A DNA stretch of 64,000 nucleotides, taken from contig CAZFLX010000002.1 in NCBI GenBank assembly GCA_964519885.1, forward strand, positions 62,001 to 126,000, read 5' to 3'. The notes beneath the pieces were generated by a model. The model had not been told where the DNA came from. It saw nothing but the letters and a program-made list of their open reading frames with translations, and searched no databases. Positions within the stretch are counted from its first letter, which is position 1. Every line of letters starts with the position of its first letter. Below, in pieces: positions 53,088 through 60,084 of the stretch. The stretch is from GCA-002282575 sp964519885. GTDB taxonomy: Bacteria; Pseudomonadota; Gammaproteobacteria; Thiomicrospirales; Thiomicrospiraceae. The translations under genes were made by a program, and so were the position numbers.

Positions 53088-53150
53088 CCCCGTTGGGAGA
53101 TACTCCCACGGGGTTCTCCTAATGGATTTTTAAGTTCATAGGAGTAAGGT
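53088..53150 (+). promoter_or_regulatory. Switch-like leader 4 (CTCCTA / TAGGAG)
   Basis: Hairpin CCCCGT-T-GGGA...TCCC-ACGGGG; here Y = CTCCTA (53116-53121) pairs with TAGGAG (53139-53144), the Shine-Dalgarno sequence itself rather than the bases before the ATG. Confidence 0.6.
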
Positions 53151-53339
53151 ATGAATAACGATCAGTTAAAATACATAGCAGATGCTGCCAAGATGGTTGC
53201 AACGGCTCAGTTCGGTTATTATGGTTATACTGCATTGCAGTCTGGTGATCGTTTTTGGGTGATTTTGTCTGCTATTTTATTTGTGAACATCATTTATTTT
53301 GGTGTTGAAGTGTTAAGCTTTATTGAGGAGAAAAAGTGA
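53151..53339 (+). CDS. Small membrane protein (mini-operon type)
   Basis: 62 aa with two hydrophobic stretches (about residues 16-30 and 33-56) and a KK end. TGATG overlap with the tiny gene behind it; preceded by leader 4 and AGGAGTAAGGT. Confidence 0.65.
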   Translation: MNNDQLKYIADAAKMVATAQFGYYGYTALQSGDRFWVILSAILFVNIIYFGVEVLSFIEEKK

Positions 53340-53440
53340 TGGAAACATTAAATTATGTTGTTTTAGGTGTTACTTTGGTTTTCGCAATAGGGTTGCCAAT
53401 TTTGGTTGCAGTTCTAAAACGTAATCAACACCAACATTAA
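53339..53440 (+). CDS. Tiny single-span membrane protein
   Basis: 33 aa: one hydrophobic span (NYVVLGVTLVFAIGLPILVAVL) then KRNQHQH. Its ATG shares a base with the previous stop. Confidence 0.6.
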   Translation: METLNYVVLGVTLVFAIGLPILVAVLKRNQHQH

Positions 53441-53643
53441 ATTTTTGAACCTGCTTAGCGGGTTCTCTTAAACACCTTAATTAGGGTGGTTAGGCGAACT
53501 TGTTAAATGCGTTCTGTCAAAACGTCTCTATTTTCTATTGATGGGTGTCCATTCCCGTATATGGACAAGCTTTATCGAATAGAGAATATCGCGCTTAGCG
53601 GTATTCTTCATGTGCTTAGGTCTTTGAGTACATGAGGAATATC
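53441..53643. other. Gene-free stretch before ncRNA copy 2
   Basis: No reading frame of interest. Contains GAACC-TGCTTAGC-GGGTTC (about 53447-53464, terminator-like), TGTCCAT/ATGGACA around CCCGTAT, and TATCGCGCTTAGCGGTA, all small inverted repeats. Confidence 0.4.
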
Positions 53644-53755
53644 GTTGCATCGTCCCTGTGAGCAACTGACCCTTTCGGGTGGGACTTATTTCTTAACAGC
53701 CGTTTTCTAGACGGCACATTTCAATCAGGCAAACCAACGATGAGTTGTTGTTGCC
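53644..53755 (+). ncRNA. Repeated structured element, copy 2
   Basis: Nearly identical to copy 1 (50969-51080) including the following leader, so about 180 bp are duplicated. Same helices: CATCGT/ACGATG, GTCCC/GGGAC, ACCC/GGGT, GCCGT/ACGGC. Confidence 0.65.
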
Positions 53756-53769
53756 GTCTTTTTTCACAA

Positions 53770-53822
53770 CCCTCTGGGAACTTCACCCAGTAGGGCGGTA
53801 GTTCCCTTTTTGGAGAACTATC
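53770..53822 (+). promoter_or_regulatory. Switch-like leader 5 (GGTAGTTC / GAACTATC)
   Basis: Y = GGTAGTTC (53797-53804) and Z = GAACTATC (53815-53822) directly before the ATG; hairpin CCCT-C-TGGG...CCCAG-T-AGGG. Near copy of leader 1. Confidence 0.75.
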
Positions 53823-53987
53823 ATGATTCATATCGAACAATACGGTAATTTGCCTGCATGGGCTGTTCGCGTTAATCAAAAAGGCGATGTCTTAGTCTTT
53901 GCACCAATCAATGGTGTTGGAGGCGAAGTATGGCATATTGTTGACACAGTTTTACGTCCTACTCAGGAGGTGAGCGATGAACAATAA
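53823..53987 (+). CDS. Small soluble hypothetical protein
   Basis: 54 aa (HIEQYGNLPAWAVRVNQKGD at the start, acidic end). It is supported by the leader and by an 11-nt overlap with the next gene. No family recognised. Confidence 0.6.
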   Translation: MIHIEQYGNLPAWAVRVNQKGDVLVFAPINGVGGEVWHIVDTVLRPTQEVSDEQ

Positions 53988-54165
53988 GCTATTTCTAGTG
54001 GACTTACACTTCATGCACAACCAACAGCCAAGACATGAAACCATTGAAATTGTCGCTCAGACCTCAATGGGCGCATGGCAGGCTGGATTAAACCGTTTAA
54101 AAGCAATTGGCGTTATTGCTGATCGTCGCTCTGCGATGGTCAAAATTGGCGTTCGCATTGCGTAA
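53977..54165 (+). CDS. Small soluble hypothetical protein
   Basis: 62 aa: NNKLFLVDLHFMHNQQPRHE, then SMGAWQAGLNRLKAIGV. CAGGAGG upstream. Overlaps the previous gene; no family recognised. Confidence 0.6.
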   Translation: MNNKLFLVDLHFMHNQQPRHETIEIVAQTSMGAWQAGLNRLKAIGVIADRRSAMVKIGVRIA

Positions 54166-54203
54166 TTTTCTTTTTTAGTACCAATAGGTACGTCTTTTCA
54201 AAA

Positions 54204-54265
54204 CCCAATTGGGACACTAATCCCGATGGGAGATAGTTGTCCCTTCATTATTTCGGAGAACTATC
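54204..54265 (+). promoter_or_regulatory. Switch-like leader 6 (GATAGTT / AACTATC) of the DUF3275 gene
   Basis: Hairpin CCCAATTGGGA...TCCCGATGGG, Y = GATAGTT (54232-54238), Z = AACTATC (54259-54265) before the ATG; alternative GGGACA/TGTCCC. Confidence 0.8.
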
Positions 54266-54832
54266 ATGGCTATTCGTATCAATGGCAAAATCAATGTTAA
54301 GTCAGTTCAAGGTCGCAACGGGGCTTTCGCAGTGGGTGATCTCATGACATCAATTGGAGAGTTCAAGGTCAAGGACGCTATCCTAGACCAGTTCGAGGAC
54401 GGTGTTTATGAGGGTATGTTTGTGATTGAGCAAATTTACCCAGCGAGCTACGTCTGGAAAGGTCGTGCGATGGTGGAGGTTCGGGCTAAATTGGCGGATG
54501 TTATTATTGGCCACAACGAGCCAGAACAACACATCGAGGAGCAAGGTGAGTTCGTTCCAGATCCGATTGAAGAAACGCAATCAGCACCTGTTGCACCTGT
54601 TATTCAACAAGCACAACAATCTGATGTTGATTCAATCAATGATGAGAATGACGAGATCGATTTCTTGTTCGGAAACGACCCTGAAATGTTGGCTATTGTT
54701 CGCTCTGGTGGACAACCTATCACGCTCGACCCAACCATTGATCGTGAGCACTTCCGCAAACAGCGGGACTACCTCAAGACCAATGGCTACATGTTTGATG
54801 CTAAAGCGCAAGCTTGGGTGTTGAAGGTGTAG
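54266..54832 (+). CDS. DUF3275-family ICE protein
   Basis: 188 aa. The N-terminal OB-like part (AIRINGKINVKSVQGRNGAF, GEFKVKDAILDQFEDGVYEG, EQIYPASYVWKGRAMVEVRA) matches DUF3275 proteins of integrating elements. An acidic Gln-rich linker follows (about 90-130), then a C-terminal domain (LDPTIDREHFRKQRDYLKTN). Function unknown; often near ssb and DUF3577 in such elements. Confidence 0.8.
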   Translation: MAIRINGKINVKSVQGRNGAFAVGDLMTSIGEFKVKDAILDQFEDGVYEGMFVIEQIYPASYVWKGRAMVEVRAKLADVIIGHNEPEQHIEEQGEFVPDPIEETQSAPVAPVIQQAQQSDVDSINDENDEIDFLFGNDPEMLAIVRSGGQPITLDPTIDREHFRKQRDYLKTNGYMFDAKAQAWVLKV

Positions 54833-54844
54833 GGGCTAGATAAC

Positions 54845-55126
54845 ATGGAAACGATTTTACTCGGATACCTGTTATCCATTCCTGTGTGGATACTGCTACT
54901 TCATACTTGGCAAACTTTGATCTCCATTGGGAAAGAAGGTATTTTAAAACTGATGTACAGCATTGGTGAAAAAACCGTTTTTTCTGGTGTGGCATTGCTC
55001 GCTAATGGTTTGTATGATGTTATCTTTGGCAAGCCTTATGATTTGATTTTTGTATCTATGTCATTGCCGCTGATTGCAGCTGGTGTATACTTAGTCAAAT
55101 TGACTCAAATTAAAAAAGGAGATTAG
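54845..55126 (+). CDS. Small membrane protein, GEKxxxSGVAL family
   Basis: 93 aa, hydrophobic at residues 5-25 and in two later spans, with GEKTVFSGVALLANGLYDVI in the middle. Clear paralogue of 55365-55658 (GEKIIYSGVALLSAGVYDLM). It is followed at once by a tiny membrane gene. Confidence 0.7.
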   Translation: METILLGYLLSIPVWILLLHTWQTLISIGKEGILKLMYSIGEKTVFSGVALLANGLYDVIFGKPYDLIFVSMSLPLIAAGVYLVKLTQIKKGD

Positions 55127-55128
55127 CT

Positions 55129-55254
55129 ATGTCTGCATTATTAGCATTCACACTAACATCTGTTTTTTGTGCTGTCATTGTGCTTATTCTTCGCTTTGCT
55201 TTAAGTGAAGCTGAGAAAAATGAAGACACTCAAAAACCTAAAATTTTAGGTTAA
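55129..55254 (+). CDS. Tiny single-span membrane protein, PKILG end
   Basis: 41 aa: one span (LLAFTLTSVFCAVIVLILRFAL), charged tail, ending KPKILG. AAAGGAG upstream. The last codons form the palindrome CCTAAAATTTTAGG (55237-55250). Confidence 0.65.
   Translation: MSALLAFTLTSVFCAVIVLILRFALSEAEKNEDTQKPKILG
55237..55250. repeat. 14-bp palindrome CCTAAAATTTTAGG, copy 1
   Basis: Perfect palindrome at the end of a tiny membrane gene. Other copies at 55753-55766 and 57696-57709, always at the 3' end of a tiny gene. Confidence 0.7.
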
Positions 55255-55265
55255 TCAACAACAAT

Positions 55266-55292
55266 AGCCTCGCATCGCGAGGCTGTTTTTTT
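55266..55292 (+). terminator. Rho-independent terminator
   Basis: AGCCTCGC-ATC-GCGAGGCT hairpin followed by GTTTTTTT. A near copy lies at 55782-55807. Confidence 0.85.
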
Positions 55293-55296
55293 ATCA

Positions 55297-55364
55297 CCCT
55301 ACTGGGAACACTTCCCAGTAGGGCGGTCGTTCCCTTTTTTATTTCAAAATTGGAGAGCGACTTT
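55297..55364 (+). promoter_or_regulatory. Switch-like leader 7 (GTCGTTC / GAGCGAC)
   Basis: Perfect 12-bp hairpin (CCCTACTGGGAA and TTCCCAGTAGGG, 55297-55323), Y = GTCGTTC (55326-55332), Z = GAGCGAC (55355-55361) with one G-T; alternative GGGAAC/GTTCCC. Confidence 0.8.
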
Positions 55365-55658
55365 ATGTCTTTATCAACGATTCTGATTCTTTATGTGTCG
55401 TTATTTCCAGTTTCATGGTTTTTGATTGGTTTAGTCGATCTTTTTATCGATATGGAAAAATCGTCTAGGTTAAAGCTGCTCGGTGGGCTAGGAGAAAAGA
55501 TCATATATTCTGGCGTTGCATTGCTTTCTGCTGGCGTGTATGATCTGATGAATACAAAGCAAGTTTTTGATGGGCTTTTGTTATTTATTAGTTTCCCTAC
55601 AGCATGGGCAGGTATGAAACTGGTTCATTTTTCACAGGAGCGTAAAAATGCTTACTAA
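55365..55658 (+). CDS. Small membrane protein, GEKxxxSGVAL family
   Basis: 97 aa, paralogue of 54845-55126 with three hydrophobic parts and GEKIIYSGVALLSAGVYDLM. The start at 55365 (MSLSTILILYV) follows GGAGAGCGACTTT. Overlaps the next tiny gene by 11 nt. Confidence 0.7.
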   Translation: MSLSTILILYVSLFPVSWFLIGLVDLFIDMEKSSRLKLLGGLGEKIIYSGVALLSAGVYDLMNTKQVFDGLLLFISFPTAWAGMKLVHFSQERKNAY

Positions 55659-55770
55659 TTTTTTAATCTACTCTGCGCTATGTGTTTTATTTGTTTGGGG
55701 TGTTAAAGCCTTGATGAATGAAGCCGATCGTAGAGATGAACAGCGTAATAAGCCTAAAATTTTAGGTTAA
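55648..55770 (+). CDS. Tiny single-span membrane protein, PKILG end
   Basis: 40 aa: LTNFLIYSALCVLFVWGVKA, then a charged tail ending NKPKILG, the same end as the tiny protein at 55129. ACAGGAG upstream. The last codons contain the palindrome at 55753-55766. Confidence 0.65.
   Translation: MLTNFLIYSALCVLFVWGVKALMNEADRRDEQRNKPKILG
55753..55766. repeat. 14-bp palindrome CCTAAAATTTTAGG, copy 2
   Basis: Second copy. About 95 bp from here through the terminator and leader 8 are almost identical to 55237 onward, so the unit between was duplicated or recombined. Confidence 0.7.
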
Positions 55771-55781
55771 TCAACAACAAT

Positions 55782-55807
55782 AGCCTCGCATCGCGGGGCT
55801 GGTTTTT
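55782..55807 (+). terminator. Rho-independent terminator
   Basis: AGCCTCGC-ATC-GCGGGGCT hairpin (one G-T) then GGTTTTT. Confidence 0.75.
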
Positions 55808-55811
55808 ATCA

Positions 55812-55867
55812 CCCTACTGGGAACACTTCCCAGTAGGGCAGTCGTTCCCTTATTAAGGAGAGCGACT
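55812..55867 (+). promoter_or_regulatory. Switch-like leader 8 (GTCGTTC / GAGCGAC) of the methyltransferase gene
   Basis: 12-bp hairpin 55812-55838; Y = GTCGTTC (55841-55847); Z = GAGCGAC (55860-55866), one base before the ATG. Confidence 0.8.
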
Positions 55868-56947
55868 ATGGCACTCATGTTTGACCGTCTGGCGCATAAC
55901 TATGCCCAAGACGGCTATTATCGTACTGATGACGAAACCGTTAAGCGTTGCGCTTACCTGTTAGATACCGCATCTTCTCACTTTTCAATGTTAGATCCCT
56001 GCTGCGGGGAAGGATTGGCGATTGCTGATGTCATCAGACAGTTTGAGCAACCAGACACAATTCTTGCGCATGGTGTTGAGATCAATAAAGACCGCTATCT
56101 TGCTGCGAGCGATCGTATGAGCCAAGTGGTTCATTCTGATCTAAACGAAGTAAGCTTGCCCAATCGTTCATACGGCTTACTCTGGCTCAATCCACCCTAT
56201 GGGCAGATTGTGACAGACAAAGCTGGCACGGGCGAGGGCAAGGGTAGCGATCGACTGGAGAAGGTCTTCTTTAGGCGCACCATTTCGTCATTGCAAACCG
56301 ATGGCGTTTTGGTGCTGATCGTACCTTACTACGTGCTCGACCGAGAGTTTTCTACCCTGATTTCTCGTTGGTTTTACGATGTTCAAGTGTTTTTAGCACC
56401 AGAGCAGAAGTTCAAGCAATGCGTGGTTATTGGTAAGAAGCGCGTCAATGCAACGTCAGATGCGGTCACCACTAAACGCCTAGAGGCTGCTAGTAATGGA
56501 CAGTTATCTGAGTTGCCTGATTATCCAACACAAGATCCGTATGTCATACCTGTTATGAAGCAAGAGCCAATCATGCGCTTAGTGAGACTTGAGCCAGATC
56601 AGCTACTCATGGAAATTCAACGTCACAACAAAGCAACGCTTTGGGGTGGATTTGATGCCATGTTTGGTGGACAGTCTCAGACAAGTGTACCCAAACCATT
56701 GCGAGACTTAACGCAGTGGCACTTAGCTTTAGCCTTAGCGGCTGGCTATGTGGAGGGTGTTGTGAAAAGTGAAGATGGTCGAACCTTGCTCATTAAGGGT
56801 AACACCTTTAAGGAAAAGGATGAAAAACGAGAAATGGACGAGGATGGCAATCTAACCATCACGCGATTAGATCGATTTGTCCCAATCATTAAAGGTATTG
56901 AACTCACACCAGGCGACAATTTTGGTCGCCTAGTGACGATTCGATAG
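55868..56947 (+). CDS. DUF6094-like SAM-dependent DNA methyltransferase
   Basis: 359 aa. SAM-binding region MLDPCCGEGLAIADVIRQF (about residues 41-59) and LLWLNPPYGQ (about 112-121), the NPPY motif of adenine-N6 or cytosine-N4 methyltransferases. VLVLIVPYYVLDREF follows as in N6A enzymes. The C-terminal part is of DUF6094 style, common on plasmids and ICEs. No restriction enzyme is adjacent, so it is probably an orphan enzyme, perhaps protecting the element during transfer (inference). Confidence 0.85.
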   Translation: MALMFDRLAHNYAQDGYYRTDDETVKRCAYLLDTASSHFSMLDPCCGEGLAIADVIRQFEQPDTILAHGVEINKDRYLAASDRMSQVVHSDLNEVSLPNRSYGLLWLNPPYGQIVTDKAGTGEGKGSDRLEKVFFRRTISSLQTDGVLVLIVPYYVLDREFSTLISRWFYDVQVFLAPEQKFKQCVVIGKKRVNATSDAVTTKRLEAASNGQLSELPDYPTQDPYVIPVMKQEPIMRLVRLEPDQLLMEIQRHNKATLWGGFDAMFGGQSQTSVPKPLRDLTQWHLALALAAGYVEGVVKSEDGRTLLIKGNTFKEKDEKREMDEDGNLTITRLDRFVPIIKGIELTPGDNFGRLVTIR

Positions 56948-56967
56948 GACATTATTTTCAACCCAAT

Positions 56968-57024
56968 GTGGGCATGTTTGCCCACAGGGAACATGCCCTT
57001 TTGTTTTTTACGGGAGCGCATGTT
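56968..57024 (+). promoter_or_regulatory. Switch-like leader 9 (AACATGC / GCATGTT)
   Basis: Hairpin GTGGGCA-TGTT-TGCCCAC (56968-56985); Y = AACATGC (56990-56996); Z = GCATGTT (57018-57024) touching the ATG. The alternative pair GGGCATGTT/AACATGCCC is a perfect 9 bp. Confidence 0.85.
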
Positions 57025-57273
57025 ATGAAAGAAGAAGTTTGGTTATGCATTACAGACTTTGATGGCGGACATTTTCAAGCTTGGGGCGTGAGAGGCAGTC
57101 GTGAAAAAGCACAACAATCGATGATTGACTGGGCAAACGATTTAGCTGATAACCCGACTGAGTTTAGCTTGAAAGACTTCGATGAGATTGAAGACAATAT
57201 TGGTGACGATGCGTTCTTTAAAGAACGTCATTGCACACTGATTTGGACTTTCTCGTGTGAAGCGATCGAGTAG
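57025..57273 (+). CDS. Small soluble hypothetical protein
   Basis: 82 aa, acidic (WLCITDFDGGHFQAWGVRGS; SLKDFDEIEDNIGDDAFF). The start at 57025 is fixed by the leader. No family recognised; it is followed 3 nt later by a membrane gene. Confidence 0.65.
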   Translation: MKEEVWLCITDFDGGHFQAWGVRGSREKAQQSMIDWANDLADNPTEFSLKDFDEIEDNIGDDAFFKERHCTLIWTFSCEAIE

Positions 57274-57276
57274 TGT

Positions 57277-57567
57277 ATGGCGGTCTTTTTAATTGGTTTA
57301 GCAATTGTCATCATTGTGATGATTGCGATGTTATTAAGGTACAAAAGGGAAGTTGTAATTTGGATAAGGGCGTTGCCACTGTCCACTTGGGACTACCTTT
57401 CTGATCGTTTCGGTGCGGCTGGAGATTGGGTTTTAGGCATTGCATTATCGGCAATGGCATTAAACAAATTTCTGCCAAACGTTGAAAACTTAGCTCAGCC
57501 ATACATAGCGTATTTGTTAATCATAACTATGCTATTATGGATAGGCGGATGGTACGTTAAGCCGTAA
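57277..57567 (+). CDS. Small membrane protein (mini-operon type)
   Basis: 96 aa: first span VFLIGLAIVIIVMIAMLL, a middle polar part with DRFGAAGDWVLGIALSAMAL, last span YIAYLLIITMLLWIGGW. Same general layout as the GEKxxxSGVAL proteins; followed by a tiny gene. Confidence 0.65.
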   Translation: MAVFLIGLAIVIIVMIAMLLRYKREVVIWIRALPLSTWDYLSDRFGAAGDWVLGIALSAMALNKFLPNVENLAQPYIAYLLIITMLLWIGGWYVKP

Positions 57568-57586
57568 TATTAATGGGAGTAATACC

Positions 57587-57700
57587 ATGGAACCATGGGT
57601 AATTGTTATACCAGTAGCAATAGTTGTTGGGCTTGTCATGTTGGCGCGAAAAGTGTCTAAAACTGATAAGCATGAAACGGCTGTTCATCCAAAAGCCTAA
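57587..57700 (+). CDS. Tiny single-span membrane protein
   Basis: 37 aa: EPWVIVIPVAIVVGLVMLA then a charged His-containing tail. GGGAG upstream. The stop codon lies inside the third palindrome copy (57696-57709). Confidence 0.6.
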   Translation: MEPWVIVIPVAIVVGLVMLARKVSKTDKHETAVHPKA

Positions 57701-57709
57701 AATTTTAGG
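57696..57709. repeat. 14-bp palindrome CCTAAAATTTTAGG, copy 3
   Basis: Third copy, overlapping the stop codon of the preceding tiny gene. Because the reading frame differs from the first two, the DNA or RNA sequence and not the peptide appears conserved. Confidence 0.7.
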
Positions 57710-57750
57710 CTAGTAAAACGTAAAGCGACCTACGTCGCATCATTATCAAT

Positions 57751-57820
57751 CCATCAGGGATAGCAATCCCTGATGGGGTAGCGCTATCTCTGGTGGTTTT
57801 TCATTTTTTGGAGAATCATC
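57751..57820 (+). promoter_or_regulatory. Switch-like leader 10 (GGTGGTT / AATCATC)
   Basis: Perfect 11-bp hairpin (CCATCAGGGAT/ATCCCTGATGG); alternative AGGGATAGC/GCTATCTCT; Y = GGTGGTT (57792-57798) pairs with Z = AATCATC (57814-57820) with two G-T pairs, directly before the ATG. Confidence 0.7.
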
Positions 57821-58390
57821 ATGACGACATCAATTTTCGCTCACTTAGAGCCAGTTCGTAAGTACGCACCTGCCACACAGGTAGCTAAAAATGTCCGTAA
57901 AGATCTAAAGCTCGCTTTTCCAAAAGCCAAGTTTTCAGTGAAATCGGACAGCTATAGCTGTATTCGCGTGAAATGGGAAGACGGTCCGACCACTAAACAG
58001 GTCGATAAGCTGCTCAGTAAGTTCAAACCAGGTCGATTTAACGGCATGGAAGACATTTACGAACATGCTTCGACTCCCTTTAGCGACCAATACGGCAGCG
58101 TGGATTATCTCTTTACCAATCGTGAACCCACTAAAGCGACATTGCAAATGGTCATTGACCATTTGTGGTTGGCGTTTCCCGTCGAACTGGGTTCTGTTGA
58201 GAAGCCTAGTTGCGATGATGGCGTATGGTGTTGGAACCGAAAACTGATACCAGGAATGGATATTGAGGTTTCCAGTGCCATTCGCCTGGTGGCGCATGCT
58301 TACGATTGTCTGCAAGGGCGGTATGTTGTGGAAGATACTTTGTATATTGTTCGCCGCGTGAGTGAGGTGCATAACCATGTTAAGCACTAA
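57821..58390 (+). CDS. LPD29-domain protein
   Basis: 189 aa. The N-terminal half matches the large polyvalent-protein-associated domain 29 (KNVRKDLKLAFPKAKFSVKS, CIRVKWEDGPTTKQVDKLL, FNGMEDIYEH), found in mobile-element proteins; its molecular role is unknown. A second helical half follows. It overlaps the next gene by 14 nt. Confidence 0.75.
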   Translation: MTTSIFAHLEPVRKYAPATQVAKNVRKDLKLAFPKAKFSVKSDSYSCIRVKWEDGPTTKQVDKLLSKFKPGRFNGMEDIYEHASTPFSDQYGSVDYLFTNREPTKATLQMVIDHLWLAFPVELGSVEKPSCDDGVWCWNRKLIPGMDIEVSSAIRLVAHAYDCLQGRYVVEDTLYIVRRVSEVHNHVKH

Positions 58391-58625
58391 ACCACGTAAT
58401 TGGAAACGAGCTGTTGTCATAACCGATATGCGCTTGCCTTATGATTTTCATCGAGCAGTGCGGATGCTTAGTCGCCCTTACTTTTCTATCTCGGAAGCGG
58501 ACGCAAGTTGGCTGGAAGAGGCAACTAAGGGTAAAGGCGATATTTTCAAACTACAGGGCTGTTATATGACCTGGGGTGTAGCCGATGGTGGCTATCACCT
58601 CATGAACGTCGATATAACCGCTTAA
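58377..58625 (+). CDS. Small soluble hypothetical protein
   Basis: 82 aa: basic start (STKPRNWKRAVVITDMRLPY), middle SISEADASWLEEATKGKG. Coupled to the LPD29 gene. No family recognised. Confidence 0.6.
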   Translation: MLSTKPRNWKRAVVITDMRLPYDFHRAVRMLSRPYFSISEADASWLEEATKGKGDIFKLQGCYMTWGVADGGYHLMNVDITA

Positions 58626-58644
58626 TTTTTTAACTCAACCTTTT

Positions 58645-58710
58645 ACGGGTACACACTACCCGTTAAGGTCAGTCTGTGCCCGTGTTTTTATTCTTTTTAG
58701 GAGAAATATC
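58645..58710 (+). promoter_or_regulatory. Switch-like leader 11 (GTGTTT / AAATAT)
   Basis: Hairpin ACGGGTA-CACAC-TACCCGT; alternative GGGTAC/GTGCCC; Y = GTGTTT (58682-58687) with Z = AAATAT (58704-58709), the weakest pair of the set (two G-T). Confidence 0.55.
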
Positions 58711-59178
58711 ATGGGTGCAGGTGTTTTTTACTTTAGCAAACAAGTGTTAGATAGTCGTCAAGTACACCTTGACTATGCGGATTATGAAGACGAGCAAGGC
58801 AATTCAGTAATGGATACATCGATGGAGTGGGAGGACTTGGTCCAAACCATTCAATCCTTGTTGCCCGAGTCCTTTTCATATTCGATTCGTCACGATCCCA
58901 ATCAATACTGGCAGGGTGAAGGCGAGTGCATTGCATGGAATGGGCATGTATCCATTGTCTTGCATGACAATGATGGTACCTCTGCATGTTTGGGCGTGGT
59001 GGTTGTCGATGAGTTTGATGACTACCATCGACCAGCTAACTGTTCGCATTTGGCGGTGCATTACTTACACAAGTTTGCGCCTAAATTTTTGGATGAACTG
59101 TCTCGGTTGTACCAGTTACGTGTTCGCACGTCAGCATGGACAACTGGGCTGTATCAGCCAGCATTGAAAGCGGCTTAG
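58711..59178 (+). CDS. Hypothetical protein of the cargo region
   Basis: 155-aa soluble acidic protein, no recognised family. Segments: YFSKQVLDSRQVHLDYADYE and VVVVDEFDDYHRPANCSHLA. Start fixed by leader 11 and AGGAG. Confidence 0.65.
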   Translation: MGAGVFYFSKQVLDSRQVHLDYADYEDEQGNSVMDTSMEWEDLVQTIQSLLPESFSYSIRHDPNQYWQGEGECIAWNGHVSIVLHDNDGTSACLGVVVVDEFDDYHRPANCSHLAVHYLHKFAPKFLDELSRLYQLRVRTSAWTTGLYQPALKAA

Positions 59179-59193
59179 GCTGCTTTTTGATAA

Positions 59194-59266
59194 CCCATCG
59201 GGTACGAACTACCCGATAGGGGAACTTCATGCCCGATGTTTTTAAACCTTAACGAGGAGAAACATC
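59194..59266 (+). promoter_or_regulatory. Switch-like leader 12 (GATGTTT / AAACATC)
   Basis: Hairpin CCCATCGGGTA...TACCCGATAGGG; Y = GATGTTT (59235-59241) pairs perfectly with Z = AAACATC (59260-59266) directly before the ATG. Confidence 0.8.
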
Positions 59267-59530
59267 ATGCAAATGGAGTTTTACATAATTTTGGCAGTGG
59301 TCGTGGCAGTTGTGCTAGTGACTGCTGCCGTAACAATTCAAAGTCCGTTCCAATTGATACAGTCTTTTTTTTATATCAAGAAAGAAGAGCGTGTTGAAAT
59401 ATATCATGATGCTGGCGTGGCTTTAATGACTGCTGGCATAGGTATGTTGCTTGGCGAGGACAAATTCGAAGGTGTGGCAGTATGCACTTTGGCGTTTATT
59501 CTGCTGCGTATAGCATCTCAGATGAGGTAA
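59267..59530 (+). CDS. Small membrane protein (mini-operon type)
   Basis: 87 aa: N-terminal span IILAVVVAVVLVTAAVTI, then YHDAGVALMTAGIGMLLGED and a final span; shares the GVAL...G pattern with the proteins at 54845 and 55365. Start fixed by leader 12. Confidence 0.65.
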   Translation: MQMEFYIILAVVVAVVLVTAAVTIQSPFQLIQSFFYIKKEERVEIYHDAGVALMTAGIGMLLGEDKFEGVAVCTLAFILLRIASQMR

Positions 59531-59532
59531 CT

Positions 59533-59616
59533 ATGAGTACGGCAATTATGTTGATAGGAGCGGTGTTAGTATCAATCGCTCTTTACGACCTAAAGCGTAC
59601 CAAATCACATGGTTGA
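59533..59616 (+). CDS. Tiny single-span membrane protein
   Basis: 27 aa: MSTAIMLIGAVLVSIALYDL plus KRTKSHG. Starts 2 nt after the previous stop. Related to the next two tiny proteins (MSTxI...YDLxRTK pattern). Confidence 0.6.
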   Translation: MSTAIMLIGAVLVSIALYDLKRTKSHG

Positions 59617-59675
59617 TTGTTGTTAAATTGAGTTTCTTGGATTATGATTAAATCGTGATCTAGGAGGCTGGGACA

Positions 59676-59768
59676 ATGTCAACAGGAATTTTGGTATTGG
59701 CAATTGCGATAACGCTTGTTGCTGGTTACGATTTATACCGAACCAAGCAGCAAGAACGCGCAAGCTAA
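59676..59768 (+). CDS. Tiny single-span membrane protein
   Basis: 30 aa: MSTGILVLAIAITLVAGYDL plus YRTKQQERAS, a clear paralogue of the protein at 59533. TAGGAGG 9 nt before the ATG is a strong ribosome binding site. Confidence 0.65.
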   Translation: MSTGILVLAIAITLVAGYDLYRTKQQERAS

Positions 59769-59868
59769 TTTATGGTTTGCGAACGAGTCGTGTATAGGTT
59801 TAACCTGTGCGCGGCTTTGTTTTAAAAAAAGAGATGGGCGTAATTTTCGGATGCAATTATGACACCTG

Positions 59869-59952
59869 ATGTTAACATTGTTAATCATTTTTGTATTAGT
59901 GATTGGCTTGGCCATTGTGTCAAAACAATTCTTCATTGAGCGTGGGCGTTGA
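59869..59952 (+). CDS. Possible tiny membrane protein
   Basis: 27 aa: MLTLLIIFVLVIGLAIVSKQ plus FFIERGR. No good ribosome binding site; kept because it ends 1 nt before the next tiny gene and fits the series. Confidence 0.35.
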   Translation: MLTLLIIFVLVIGLAIVSKQFFIERGR

Positions 59953-59953
59953 A

Positions 59954-60037
59954 ATGGCGACAGGTATTATGGTGGTGGCAATAGCATTTGCTGTGCTGTC
60001 ATTGGTTGTTTTCAAAAAGTTCAATGCAAGAAAGTAG
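59954..60037 (+). CDS. Tiny single-span membrane protein
   Basis: 27 aa: MATGIMVVAIAFAVLSLVVF plus KKFNARK, similar in start to 59676. Last of the series before ncRNA copy 3. Confidence 0.5.
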   Translation: MATGIMVVAIAFAVLSLVVFKKFNARK

Positions 60038-60084
60038 TAAAATTCGCTTGCTGTCTTGATGTCAGGATAGCAGGCGAATCTTAT

